64,000 nt of DNA from Acanthosoma haemorrhoidale (taxonomy: Eukaryota; Arthropoda; Insecta; Hemiptera; Acanthosomatidae): NCBI GenBank assembly GCA_930367205.1, contig OV884015.1, positions 77,391,341 through 77,455,340 of the forward strand. Direction: 5' to 3'. The position numbers were made by a program, and so were the translations under genes. Positions within the stretch are counted from its first letter, which is position 1, and each line of letters starts with the position of its first letter. Of the stretch, positions 24,405 through 36,116 are shown piece after piece. Under the pieces are notes generated by a model. It was not told the origin of the DNA and did not search any database. It saw only the letters and a list, made by a program, of their open reading frames with translations.

Positions 24405-25176
24405 TTGGTTTTAAACAATTTCTTAAGACACATGACGTTCGGCACACATTTGCAGAAGAAATTGAAAAGAGTACGAAGGACTTACTACTCTCTCCAGCAT
24501 CTCATCACAAGCCAGGCTATATCACTTCGGCTGAAACTCTTAATATATAAGAGCGTCCTGAGGCCATCTCTACTGTTAGGGACACCAATCTTTCTATTTC
24601 TACACGCCAATACCATAATTCGACTCTAGAGCTTCCAGAACCACATCCTGCGCACGGCACTATGGCATACCCATTTTCGTGAAATGAAGGCTTTGGACAT
24701 GCACGAAAATTTCGAGGTCCCCACCATCACCGAAGCCATCAAAAGAAGACACATCAAGTTCTTCGACTCGATGAAACATAGTCTAAACCCTCTATACCAA
24801 GACCTGGCACCCCCACCGCTACCGGCACGGTGGCAACTCACAAGATCGAGTTAATCAGACCAAATGGTGGAAATCACGGCGCTTGGCCCACCAACAACAA
24901 GCCTCTAACGGGCACCCATCACTGCTATCCGACTAAATAAGACTGCACTACATGCCTAGAGGGACTCAAGGCCCAACCACCAGTGGACTCTCACCACTGT
25001 ACCACAACAACCAACCTCTACCGGGGCTTCCGCACTCCTTAATTCTCTCACACCACCTTCAAGCAGGTACTCCTAGTACAAGGATCAGCTCAACCCAAAT
25101 ATTCCTTCATTTTTCCCTCATCCCTAATCTTCTAACTAGAGAGCTTTGGGGAAAAAAAAAAAAAAAAAAAAAAAAA
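24405..25176 (+). mobile_element. LINE family B (subtype 2): ORF2 C-terminus and 3' UTR with poly-A
   Basis: This is the end of a Jockey-type ORF2. One frame gives TSQAISLRLKLLIYKSVLRP, the segment after the reverse transcriptase palm and thumb. A frame shift near 24570 follows, then FQNHILRTALWHTHFREMKA and IKRRHIKFFDSMKHSLNPLY, ending at a stop near 24853. A 3' UTR of about 300 bp ends with a tail resembling the units at 60105-60290, and an uninterrupted run of about 25 A at 25152-25176. It is 5'-truncated; endonuclease and catalytic regions are missing, so it is inactive. Confidence 0.8.
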
Positions 25177-25189
25177 CTTAACGCAGACC

Positions 25190-25600
25190 TGCACCCAATG
25201 CTGGTATGCCATCGGTGGGTGAGTTCATCCACCGGAGACACATCAAGTTGTTTGACTCGTTGCAGCACCTCACAAACCCAGTTTTTAACACTATGGCCCA
25301 CCACCCTTCCCACATCGATGGCAACAGGCTGTCGGGGAAAATTAGGTTAAGATTCAGTTTAAGTTTTTATTATTAGATGTAAGTTAGTTTTAAATCTATG
25401 ATAAATAAGGTGAGCCCCATCACTTTTAATAAATTCAGTCCATTAATGTATAATGTACATCATTATACTTTTGTACAATGCAAATAGAAAACAGAATTTG
25501 TAAATATGTAGCCGAGCTACAGGAAATATAATGAAGCAATGGTAAATAGGTTCGTTTATAGAATCTATATCTTGTAACAAGGGGATATGAAACAAAAATA
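25190..25600 (+). mobile_element. LINE family B (subtype 1): C-terminal peptide and 3' UTR
   Basis: Starts just after the poly-A of the preceding copy. It encodes IHRRHIKLFDSLQHLTNPVF and a histidine/proline-rich tail, then a 3' UTR with aggtgagccccatcac, tgtaatcattatact-like and tagc-gagctaca blocks. These blocks are shared with 26455-26765 and 59735-60104. Back-to-back LINE tails suggest that the A tail of the first copy served as target for the second. Confidence 0.75.
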
Positions 25601-26454
25601 AAAAATACATAAAACATTTGTGTCTAATGTTTAACAGTTTTGTTTTAATATTATAGCTGAATAATAAATAAATGGAAGTTATTAAGCATCCCTGGGTTGT
25701 CTTTATTTTATGTTTTCTTATTGTTTCTTCCACAGGAGTGTCTATGTATAACTTATACATATATGTCGTCCTCCGATACAGGAGAAAATAATAGGTGAAC
25801 TCGAAACCATATGATAAAAAATAAATTATTTACAAATCAGCAAAGTCATGAGCCTAATACTGCGTGACTAAAAAACAACTTATATTAATTGATATTACAG
25901 TGTGTTCTCAGCAATAAAAATACAGTTATCAAATAATAAGTTTTATACTTTTGAATAACATATTGAGTCACACGTGTTACTGAATCCCTCTTGTGAGCCA
26001 GAGAATAAAAGAAATGGAAGAAAGAAGACAAATCTATATTTCTTGAGGTGTCTGCCACTGTGGCATTTCTATCTCGAGTGGATTGTCACCATGGAGGTGG
26101 TGGATAAAAAAAAGCCCACAAGAAGGTTTTCATCGTCGGTTCCGAACGAGCCACGCGACAATACACAATTGTACAGGACACAGGTTTTTTCTTAAAATTT
26201 GATTTTTATTACTCGAATTAACTTTTCCTTTGTGATAGTTTATAATCTAATATTTTAAATTAGCAATTATTAATTTAAAAAATTGCTGTATCGGTCCATC
26301 CAGTTCCCGTCCAAGTGAGTTGTTGATATGTTCACATAAATGAGACTTGGAGATCGGTACTACCGTGAGGGGTGGTATATTCCACTATTCCACTAGAAAT
26401 ATATTTTCCGATTAAGTATCGTGCTGGGGTACTATCCCAATATTTTTAAGAACA
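25601..26454. other. Interval between family B copies, no gene recognised
   Basis: A 73-codon frame at 25974-26195 (+) is lysine- and arginine-rich without a recognisable domain. Nothing else stands out. Confidence 0.4.
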
Positions 26455-26765
26455 CTATTGCCCCACCACCCCTCCCGCATCGACGGCAACAGACTGTGGG
26501 GGGGAAATTAGGTTAAGAATTAGTATGTAAGTTAGTTTTAAGTTTGATCGAAAAGCTGAGCCTCATCACCTTTATTAGAGTTAGTTCAGTCGAGTCACGT
26601 ATAATGTGTATCATTATACTTGTTTACTGCATTATATATTTTTTATACAATAAAACCTGTATATAATGTAGCTACGCTACATTAAATACAAAAATAATTT
26701 GTAAATAGATTCGCCTGAAGATCTATAATTGTATATAATTATCTGTAAATTTAAAGGGGCTATTA
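26455..26765 (+). mobile_element. LINE family B (subtype 1) 3' UTR fragment
   Basis: Matches 59820-60070 and 25300-25580: ccccaccacccctccc, gacggcaacagactgt, aaattaggttaagaattagt, gtgtatcattatact and gtatataatgtagc-acgctaca. It ends in agattcgcctgaagatctat and taaatttaaaggggctat, also seen at 39220-39290. A short G-rich stretch replaces a clear poly-A. Confidence 0.75.
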
Positions 26766-26905
26766 AGGGGGAGAAATGCCAATATTTAATCGAGTGTAAG
26801 TCCAAGATATTTGACTGTGTCAATTTTAGTTATAAGTTGACTCGATTGGTACCGGGGTGCTGAGTCCATATCGGAGTGTGGTATTTGTTCTGACTTTTAT
26901 ATGCA
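26766..26905 (-). pseudogene. Reverse transcriptase thumb fragment of a Jockey-type LINE
   Basis: On the minus strand, about 26785-26835 encodes KIDTVKYLGLTLD followed by a stop. This is the VKYLGLTLD signature found just after the catalytic palm in Jockey-group ORF2 proteins. Upstream, the minus strand reads PVPIESTYN in a neighbouring frame, which fits the stretch normally preceding the signature. It lies head-on to the family B tail at 26455-26765, so the two are opposed insertions or an inverted (twin-primed) copy. Too short to assign to family A or B. Confidence 0.6.
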
Positions 26906-29900
26906 ACATTGGTGTAGAGATTTAATAGCTAGGAAGTAATGTGAGATTGTTTAGGAAAATAGCTGTCGACTACGTTCGGTGGATGGGGATTTATTAAAAC
27001 CTTTTATTTATATAATGTATTTATTCATTGTATTTATTTTGGGATACTCTATCTATCCTATACCCAACTGTATCCGAATACATAAAAACCAAATACATGC
27101 TCAAGGCAATAAATAAAGGATGCATATTAATACCTTAATCAAATATTCAATTCATTTACTTTTTGTCCTTATGGATTCTAAACCTAAAGTACTTAACAAA
27201 TTAACGTGGTGATCAAATGGAACGAATTCAATGGTAAAATAAAATTTACTAGACAAAATGTTTTATTCGCCAAAAACAACAAAAGATTAAAATGTTTTCA
27301 CGAAGAAATGACTGATTTTGCTATTATTAATTTAAAATGATGAAAAATTACATCTATTATACTAGCTCCAAATAAACATTAAATCTTAATAGTGTACAAC
27401 GATGCCTTCAGTCTGATGTAGAAGCAGCCTCAAACCCCAGAGCTCCTGAGCCACCACCTTCAGTCAGCCTCTTCGATTGCCGTCCCTCGACTCCTGACTA
27501 CCCAGGAAATTCTCGTCCCGACGTCCATATCTTCCCGTCTCGGACCGTATTTCTGACTCTCAGCAAAGGCTTTTTTCTTTATGGCCCTTTGTGACCGAGC
27601 ATGCCCCATCTTGCGCATAGGATCACCCTTATCCCAAACAGATGGGGGTTTGATACATCGGTTGGGCAACATCAAAATACATCTGGCCTCATTTCCTTAA
27701 CGTTATCCAACAATTGTACACTACCTTCCCCATATGGGTTGAACATATAACAGCGTATGACTTGGTAAATGATTGTGTTGGGGTTTAGGTATATCATGAC
27801 TGTAAATAATATAAAGAAGTAATATTGATCCTTGCAGAACGCCATCTTTTACCCGGTGATAGTTGGAGATCGATATACTTTTTTGAGTTCTGATGAAGCG
27901 GTCATCAAGACATGATTTCAGTACGCATATAAGACATGAAAAATAGTACGTAGGAGTAAATAGGTTGTGTAGCAGTAATGATCTGAACAGAGAAGTCCTG
28001 TATTTTAAAATCTGCCAAAGGCTTGTTGAAACAACATGAAATTTCCTTTCAAAAGCTGAAGCGATATAGTCTACTACTTTGTAAAGTGGGAAATAGTGCG
28101 ATGATGGTGACTTGAGTTGAACTGATGTAACTGATGGTTTGGAAGTGTGGTGTTGATGCTAGATTCGTTGGTACAGAAATTTTCTATATTTTTTTATTAT
28201 ACTCATTAGTGTTTAAAGGTTTAACGAATGAATTTATTATTTATAACTGCTGCTTGTGGATTTTAATCAGTGAAATAAACACTTTGTTTTGTTCTTAAAT
28301 AGGAAGATAATAGGTCGGGTTTATGAAAGGCAGCGATCTACAGTGTTAGGATCATACTGGAATATCAATAAGGTACAAAATATCAACCTACTATCTCTTC
28401 ATTTTCATCAAAAAGTCATATGGTGAAGTCAAAAAAGATCAGAACATGGACTTACTGAGTAAGAAAAAGGTCACAGGTATGGTTTTAGCCTAGCAAGACT
28501 TGAATGTGATATGAGAAGGTTCTGAGAATAGGCATTGGCCTATTGTCATTGGACACAATGTTCAACATACTGGAAGGTAGAAACATACTACAAGAGAAAG
28601 ATTTTGTACACAGGATACATAAGTAAGTAGAAATTCGGAAACACAAATTGTAGGGTTTTACCTTCGAAAGTTTAAATTGATTTGTTTATGATGGATCATG
28701 GCGTGTACGGCGACAAAGAGCTGCAACAGTTGACTATGAAGATGCTCCTTTGGGCTAGAAAACCGTTTACTACCACCACGCTCCGTATCTCTAAGAGTCT
28801 CAATCATCCACATATTCACATTCGCCATGAAATGTTCAGAGCCTGATGGAATTGAAGAACTTCTGTGTGAAATTATTAGATGCGAAAGATTATGTGAAGT
28901 ATTTTTTGCTGATATAGCTGCTATTGTTCTGATTGGTATTCGACGTTACTTCACCCTGTGAATGGTGACGAGGGAGCATCTACTTAATCAGTTACTATGC
29001 TTTTAACTTTTTACTTTGCTTGGTAGTTAATCTATTCTTTTAAAAAATGTCTCTGAAATGTAAATGTTGCCGCGGGCCTTATTCTCATTCAGGAGGACGT
29101 TTCTTATGAAGCACCGGTCGCCGTCTTCGGGGATGGTCAGTTCGCTTTGATGCGGCAACGTTTTCCGAGGCTCATTCCCATCAGTGACGATGCATGATAC
29201 GAACTAATCCGGAGAAAGAAAAAATCAGATCTTGCTGGTGGTCGAGAGAGGTTGACTAAATGTAAAAACAAAAAAAAATACAGAGCATGAGAGATAAGAT
29301 ATTTTTTTATTATTTTCCGGGTACCCGGCAGCCATAACAAGTTTAATGCATTCTAATGGCAAATTTACGATCTGAAAGGCGACAGACCCGCCTACCTACG
29401 TCTCCGGAAGCCAACCTCTTTGCCACGAGCAAAAAATAGCCACCCAATGCCCCTGTCACTGTTTTAGAATATCTTCCTAGTTCTATGATACTTGATCATA
29501 CACCCCCTTTTTAAAAAATAGATAGATCCAACCTTTTTAAAAATATTTATAAAATAATATTTACAAGACTCTCTGACGAATAAAACAAGGATATAATGCT
29601 ATGCACGAGATATTGAGGGTCATTTTTCTGCTACTGATAACTATATCGGTAAAATTCCAAAATAAAAACTGTTTTGATCTCTTGTTATTCTGGAGCGGAA
29701 CAGTTCCAAGTTCGTTATTTCAGATTTTCCGGTGGTTGAGTGTGTACTTCGTTGTCAGGATTGCAGAAGTAAAATATGTAATTTATAAATATAACTTGAC
29801 TATAAATATTTATGTATCTTGGCTACTATTGTTTTACGATCTTTCCATCAGATAATCTGTCTAAAAGTTTATTAAGATTAACTACAATTTATCTATTTCT

Positions 29901-31431
29901 GCTAAACCTCATAGCACCTATCTAGGACATGTACTTGACAAGCGACCCATATGCCTATGTCATATCACGTCCAAACGACAAGAAACTAGCAGACGATTCT
30001 AACTACTTCGTCACCTCATGGACCATAGTTCTAAAATAGCAATAACAAGATACTGATGCTATAAAACGATACTCCAGCCTACCTGGTCCTACGGAATCCA
30101 AAATCCTCGCGAAGAAAACCAATGTTCCCTTCAATAGCAACAATTCCATTCTCGTTATTCTCATCCCACATCCCATTCCAACAGTTCTGTATAGTTTGAT
30201 GACTTGAAAACAATAAAACATGCGGTGGAGTATTCTAATCAAGTTTGGTGGAATATTGTCTATGAAATCTGTAGACGATTCTGATTCCACCCACAATTTT
30301 TCTTGAATCTCCACTTTTGAGATGGGAATAAATCTATTCAAGGTCTATTCTGTCAGTTAATGAAAATGATTATGTACAGAAAAAATAAAGGAGCTGAAAT
30401 CCTACAATAGGCTGACAAACTGTAGCACAAATATCTTTGTTGTATGAGCATGGTGGTCACTCTCTTTAACGTACAACTAAGTAATAAACATGGAGGCGGT
30501 CGACCGAGGCATATATGCAGTTAAATAATGAAACACTCTGTGACTATTGGTACTTAGCTTGGTATTTCATTGGTAATAAATTGTTAATTACAGAAAGTGA
30601 ACAAGAAGTAATCTTTTCATTCATATTTATATTACGTTTGCTTGCCTTGATATATTCAGAATCTGAAACTTCTATTGGATGGAATATGCAGCTAAACTAT
30701 TTGCTCTTTATGAAAGAGTGGTTTAGCGTAATAATTTAAAAACATATTAGTTCATAACAAATTGATGAGACTACATGACACCTGCAGTCATATGACATTT
30801 ATGAGTCCACAATACTATGGTATTGGCTGACGTTCTAATTAGATGTAAGCAGTTGACTACAGAAGTTATAATAAGAATAAAATTCCTATCAGTGTATTTT
30901 AATTCGTGATCGGACCGGAGATGAAAGGAATGCGGGAAAGAAGCATAACGGTCCGTAAACAACACACTTATCCGCCATTAAACAATCCATTGTGAATTAT
31001 AATAAATATATAACATTATATTACAAAATAACTAAAGTATATCTAACGAGGAGACTACGAGGGGCTGGTTGGAGAAGGGTGAAAGGTGAACTGAGAGAGA
31101 AACGGCCGATATCTGATCAGGCCTAATGGCGTAAGTCGTGAGCCGAGAAACAGTTTGGTCCGGATATTACACGAGGGCCTCATCTCTCAATATCTCGGAC
31201 CACTTATTAAATGGGAAACCTCCAAAGGGCCCAGTCCTTACGCCAACTGCCTCTTAACTTTCTTACTTGTCTTCTTTTTCCGATCTCTGAGTTGTTTTTT
31301 TTGGGCAGAGTGGGGGGGGGGGGGGTATTTATTGTTTATATTGGTGGCGTTTTCGGCTTTTTCCGCAGGGCTGTTGGTAGTAACGGGGCTTCCTCTTTTA
31401 GTTCTTCTTTCCCCTGTTTTCCTCTTTTCTA
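26906..31431. other. Long AT-rich interval, no gene recognised
   Basis: No gene or repeat could be assigned. A 71-codon frame at 27460-27675 (-) reads protein-like (contains DPMRKMGHARSQRAIKKKAF) and is moderately GC-rich, but I know no family for it. It could be a decayed mobile-element ORF. A 112-codon frame at 30003-30341 (-) and an 84-codon frame at 29601-29855 (+) have no recognisable domain. A 14-base G run lies at 31312-31325. Confidence 0.4.
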
Positions 31432-32343
31432 TATCTTGTGTAGTATGTATAAAAAACTTAATTTAGTATAATGTTCCCACATAACCTTTGCCCTCTGCCG
31501 CAAGTCCTGTCCACCAGTCTTTTTAAATTCAATTCCTCTCCCTGTGTCTGAGACAGTACGGTATTTAGGCTTCCATCTCGACAAAAGACTGACATGGAAC
31601 CCATCACACGAGGCTAAAAAGACAAGAACTAAACAGACCCTTAGAACAACTGTACAGACTACTTCGAAGGACATCCCATCTCTCAATAGAAAATAAACTA
31701 CTTATTTACAAAGTTATACCTAAGCCAATCTGGACATACGGAATAGAGCTATGGGGGGCAGCAAAAAAGTCGAACATCAAGCGCATCCAATCCTTTCAAT
31801 CAAAAGTCCTGAGAACAATAGTGAATACCCCTTATTACGTCAGCAACAAAACCCTTCACAATGATCTGAATATACCCTATATTCTTGAACTCATCCCTTC
31901 CAAGTTCATAAAATTCCATAGTAACCTATCCAACCACCCTAATTCTCTAGCACAGCCATTGCACTGCACCACTCATCCCTATAATCCTCCTCGGAGATTA
32001 AAACGGCAGTGGCCTCGTGACCTGCTTTGATTAAGTGATAGTGTGAGTCCTGGCGATGGCCAGTTTCTTTAATCATGTCCTGAGCGTCTATGGCTCCCGC
32101 GCTCTTGGTCAGCCTCCGCTGGCTCTTATCCAGTGACGCGGCTGACGTAGGAGCGTGGGGGACTTCCCAATACCCCGCTTCCTCCTTCGCATGCGAGGGA
32201 GGTGACAACCTTAAGGACTTGGGGGGCCTCTGGGCTGTTTGTAAATATTGTGAGAATGATGAATTGTAAATATGGTATGAATGATAACATTTATCTCAAT
32301 TACTTATTGCCTAATAAGGCAGATTGTAATTTTATCTTGTGTA
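31432..32343 (+). mobile_element. LINE family A, 5'-truncated copy with C-terminal RT region
   Basis: Body about 31443-32338. It begins in the ORF2 region after the palm, with SHITFALCRKSCPPVFLNS and then VRYLGFHLDKRLTWNPSHEA (the thumb signature). A frame shift near 31610 follows, then LSIENKLLIYKVIPKPIWTY and GAAKKSNIKRIQSFQSKVLR, with a stop after WPRDLL near 32030 and the full 3' UTR. The 11-base direct repeat tatcttgtgta (31432-31442 and 32333-32343) marks the target-site duplication, its first bases possibly shared with the element tail. This copy shows what the large copy at 34806 has lost. Confidence 0.88.
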
Positions 32344-34219
32344 TGTACAAAGTATATTACTTTGTGTAGTTGAAGTTTAGAGTAGAATTCGTAAACGATG
32401 GAGGACTAACCATAAGCAATTAAAGTCACCGAAAATCTTTCATTTATTGTTACATTACCTTCAAATCATCTCCAGTCGATGTTTCGCCTTTTCATTCATT
32501 CTCAGAAATAAAATTCCAAAAAAATACATATAAAACATTTAAAAATTCGTTAAAGATAATAAAAATGGGTAACAATCCAAAATAATAAAACCTTTGAATG
32601 AACCACTATTGCTTACAAAATTGGTAGCTCTTTTCCCAATTTAATGAAAATTTATGGTAACTCATATTTTATTAAAATTTCGGTAAAAACATCATTTACA
32701 GGATAGATAAAAACTTTTTTAAAAACTATGTTTCTGGTTTTTCATGGGTAATTAACTGAGATCATGTTAAGAAAATCAGGTTTAATTATTAATTAAAAGA
32801 ACAATTATACGTTCTAGATATGCATTATACATTAGATCATTAAAGAAAATTTGAGCGAAACTTCCCATTATTTCTTTTCAAGGTAATATTTGATGTTTGT
32901 TTTATATCGATATTGTCCTTTGTATTTTTTATAAACGGTCTGCTAACATAACTGAATGCTCCCGTTGTTTATCTCAACTGAACCTTAAACATGTAACTGT
33001 CATATGTAATCTTTAAGAGCCCAAATGTAGATTTGGGCACCTTTTGCTGTTCTTTTGTTGATAACCATCTCTGACTAAGGTAGATTTTATACTAACATTT
33101 TCTTAATATGGCTTTTGGAACATCTTCTGGATTGTTGTTAGATGCAAAATTGTGCCAAAAGTTGGAATGTAATACTCTTTACGAATATGAGGGCTTTAGA
33201 TTTTTTGGAAATACAAAATTGGTGATTCAAAAATGGACCCCCTGCACTTCCCCTTGTAACAAGGAAAGTAAGAACTTTAGAACAATGAACTCACATTAAA
33301 CCCAGACCGTGTCACCACCAAAAAATGAAATCTCCGAAATGCTATAAAACTTTTTTTTTTTTTTAAACCAGATAAAGACCCTGGGGTATTTCGTTGGCTG
33401 TGGTGCGCGTATTTAAGTGCAATTGGGTGTGTTGCACTGGTCAGCCCACCTTTTGTTCTTTTACTCCGGTTTTGTTAAATTAAATGCTATAAAACCCAAA
33501 ATGAACTTTTTAATAGTTTACTTCAAATTACATTAACGTTGATTTGTATTTGTTAAACTTCTACAAGACTCATCTTCCGTATTATTATATTTAGTTATTA
33601 AAAGATTATAAACTTGTTGGTTGTAATTGTAAAAATCAGAACTGTTACTTCTTAGCGTGTCTTCACAGACAACTGAAACATAAGGAAAGAGTAAGTAAGG
33701 CCAAGATATCACGCTGGTTTTGCTTAAGCACATAAAAAAGGTAAAACAGTACTTTATGTGACGTTAATGACTTTTGCAGAAGATACCATTATGGGCATCT
33801 TATGAATGAAACTAGTCCTCATTAAAAGTTTCAAATAAAAAAAAAAATAATTACTTACCTTATTATAAATGTGATTCAGACAAATATCGCGTTAACAAGA
33901 AGTTGTTATAGTTCTTAGATAAATGGCTAATTATAGAAACATAATTGAAAAATGTGCTTTAATGTGTCTTTTCCTGCGCGAGGAAACGTAGTGAAGTAGG
34001 AAAAGTTGTATTCAACCACTCATCCCATTAGTAGAATATTATCTTCTTGCTTCAACTGGGGAAATTTTATAGACACGATATTGTAAATGTAAACAGATGA
34101 TACTGGGTTTTTATAAAGCAGATATTGGGTATTGTCTATCTTCTTGTGTCAATATACTACGAAAGAGGTCATCAAATTCTATTATTCAACATTTATATTT
34201 AAAACAAGACATCATTTTC
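32344..34219. other. AT-rich interval, no gene recognised
   Basis: Frames such as 33108-33299 (+, 63 codons) and 33533-33733 (-, 66 codons) are unremarkable. No element was recognised. Confidence 0.45.
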
Positions 34220-34440
34220 AAATAATATTTTAGTGTATTTAAGCAAGACAAAACGATACATTTCAATGGAGTGTTAATTTGGAATATAAAAATATACTTT
34301 AGTCACTGATATCAGCTTAATTTGACACAACAATAATAAAGGCATCACAAGGTTGGGTTGGTAAAAGAGTGCAGTAGAATGGGGCAGGAAGCTTAATGGG
34401 GAGCTTCAAGATGCCAACAAATGTGTAAATATCTTAAAAT
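34220..34440 (+). repeat. Dispersed repeat I, copy 1 (upstream of large LINE)
   Basis: Matches 38741-39030 in the same orientation: tttagtgtatttaagcaaga, aaacgatac, tttgacacaacaataataaa, catcacaaggttgggttggt and ttcaaga-gccaacaaatgt are shared, with indels between them. The two copies bracket the family A insertion but lie 350 bp outside each of its ends. They are therefore not its terminal repeats. Confidence 0.75.
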
Positions 34441-34793
34441 TATATAATATAATATTAAATTAAAATCTCCTTAATTTGGATAGAAACAAAAACGACACAA
34501 GGTTCTTCTCTTCGAAACCATGCTAGAAAAGTAGTAGCATCAGGCCAAAAAATGGGTTTCATATTTAAGTATCCAACGTCTTTAGCAATAGTATGGTATA
34601 ATCTTGATGCTATTGCGGCTGGAACTCAAGCCTAGGTATTGTTGTCAACCCTTTCACAGTTCTACTGACTGATGCGGCTCTACCATCACAAGCTGAACCA
34701 GGAAGTTCTGTTCTCAAGTACGCTGCAGGAGCGGATGACACTTCACTTGCGTCAGCAAATATATATAATAAATAAATAAATAATGGTAATGTT

Positions 34794-34805
34794 AATAATG
34801 TGTAA
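34794..34805. repeat. Target-site duplication, left, of the large LINE A copy
   Basis: The sequence aataatgtgtaa recurs at 38381-38392 directly after the poly-A tail. This is the classic mark of target-primed reverse transcription. The first two bases may merge with the A tail in the right copy. Confidence 0.85.
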
Positions 34806-34832
34806 GAAAATAAGAAAAAACGCACAAGGTCG

Positions 34833-36116
34833 TTGGGACCTACCCCCACTTCGTCGCCGGTCAAACGTAAGCCGCGGCGATCTAACCGAAACATAGCTCC
34901 TGTCAATTCTTCAGCTCCCAGCAGCTCTATGGAGGAACTACCATCACTACCAAGCACATCTAAACAAACAACTACTCATGAGTCTCCGTTTTTCACGCCC
35001 AATAGTTATGAGGTGTTGAAAAATCTTGAGGTAGAGGACATGGACTCTACACAAACACCCACACAGCCCAAGCCACCGGCAATATTCGTACGAAACATTG
35101 GTAATTTTAAATTACTATGTACCCAACTAAATAAAATTGTAGGTACAGGGAAATACACTTGCCTCAATCAGGCCCGAGACACAAAGGTTTCTCCGGACAC
35201 TCCGGACACATACCGTACAATAATCAAATACTTAGATGAGACAAAGGCCGACTTTCATACCTACCAATTAAAGCAAGAAAGATCGCTGCGGGTGGTGATT
35301 AGAAACCTGCATCCCACTACACCAGCGGACGAGATAGAGAAAGAGCTCTTAAGCCTAGGATACAAGGTTCGCCAAATTACAAATGTGCTCCGTGAGGAAA
35401 CCCAAGAAAATAATGCAAAAATCAAGACACCACTGCCCTTATTCTTTGTGGAACTAGAGCGAACACCTGGAGTGGAAAAAATCTACGAGGTCACCCACTT
35501 GTATTACACAAGAGTCCAGGTCGAAAAGCCTTACCCGAAACGCGATATAGTTCAATGTCATAATTGTCAAGCATATGGGCATACAAAATCATACTGCTAC
35601 CACCCTCCCAGGTGTGTAAAGTGCAGTGGGCAGCACAAAAGCGAATTGTGCAAGAAGCCCCTAAAATCACCTGCTGTATGCGTGCTCTGTCAACAAGGCC
35701 ACCCGGCAAACTATAAAGGCTGTGCGGCATATAGAATTCTGAAGTCCAGAAGCGAACAACGTAGTCGTCCTGAAGAAGAAACGCCAGCCACAGGCAGCCC
35801 AAGAAGCGCCCCCGCCAGAAGTTTGAGGCCTTCAGTATCTTTTGCCGACGCTGTTCGGAACAGAGAGCAGTCACAGGCATTGCCCACTCCTCCTCCGCAA
35901 GTTCTTCTTCCCCAGCACTCCGTTCATCCCGTCAACCAGCAAACTCAATCCCATCCTCAACCACACATCTCGCATATCCCACCACCTTCAAGCTCTTCAG
36001 ATCTCACCAGCCTTTTAACCTCATTCCTTACAGAGTTCAGAACCCTAATTACCCCTCTCATTTCCCTTCTTACAAATCTTGTCTCCTACCTTATCCCCGT
36101 TAAACAAAATCCATAA
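34833..36116 (+). CDS. LINE ORF1: Gag-like RNA-binding protein, 5'-truncated
   Basis: ORF1 of a Jockey-type LINE. Such proteins coat the element RNA and accompany it to chromosome ends or targets. Counting from the TTG at 34833 there are 427 residues. No ATG opens the frame before 34929, and coding extends upstream to the insertion edge at 34806, so the true N-terminus is lost. Residues about 1-80 are Ser/Pro/Thr-rich with a basic patch. Residues about 130-235 form the PRE_C2HC-type region (TYQLKQERSLRVVIRNLHPT, then PLPLFFVELE). Three zinc knuckles follow: CHNCQAYGHTKSYC (242-255), CVKCSGQHKSELC (261-273) and CVLCQQGHPANYKGC (283-297). The C-terminus is Pro/Ser-rich. The frame is intact, and its stop (36114-36116) directly abuts ORF2 in the same frame. 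Confidence 0.88.
   Translation: MGPTPTSSPVKRKPRRSNRNIAPVNSSAPSSSMEELPSLPSTSKQTTTHESPFFTPNSYEVLKNLEVEDMDSTQTPTQPKPPAIFVRNIGNFKLLCTQLNKIVGTGKYTCLNQARDTKVSPDTPDTYRTIIKYLDETKADFHTYQLKQERSLRVVIRNLHPTTPADEIEKELLSLGYKVRQITNVLREETQENNAKIKTPLPLFFVELERTPGVEKIYEVTHLYYTRVQVEKPYPKRDIVQCHNCQAYGHTKSYCYHPPRCVKCSGQHKSELCKKPLKSPAVCVLCQQGHPANYKGCAAYRILKSRSEQRSRPEEETPATGSPRSAPARSLRPSVSFADAVRNREQSQALPTPPPQVLLPQHSVHPVNQQTQSHPQPHISHIPPPSSSSDLTSLLTSFLTEFRTLITPLISLLTNLVSYLIPVKQNP

Noticed and set aside
25107..25350. 132- and 68-codon frames crossing the A run
   Set aside because: They contain long Lys or Phe runs from the poly-A tail and join two separate LINE insertions.
31155..31471. Overlapping 103- and 86-codon frames
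   Set aside because: Both run through a 14-base G run and a T/C-rich low-complexity stretch, with no motifs and conflicting frames.
34610..34957. 115-codon minus-strand frame
   Set aside because: It crosses the LINE insertion boundary and is the shadow of the ORF1 start; it cannot be an ancestral gene.
35491..35880. 129-codon minus-strand frame inside ORF1
   Set aside because: Antisense of the zinc-knuckle region, with no motifs of its own.
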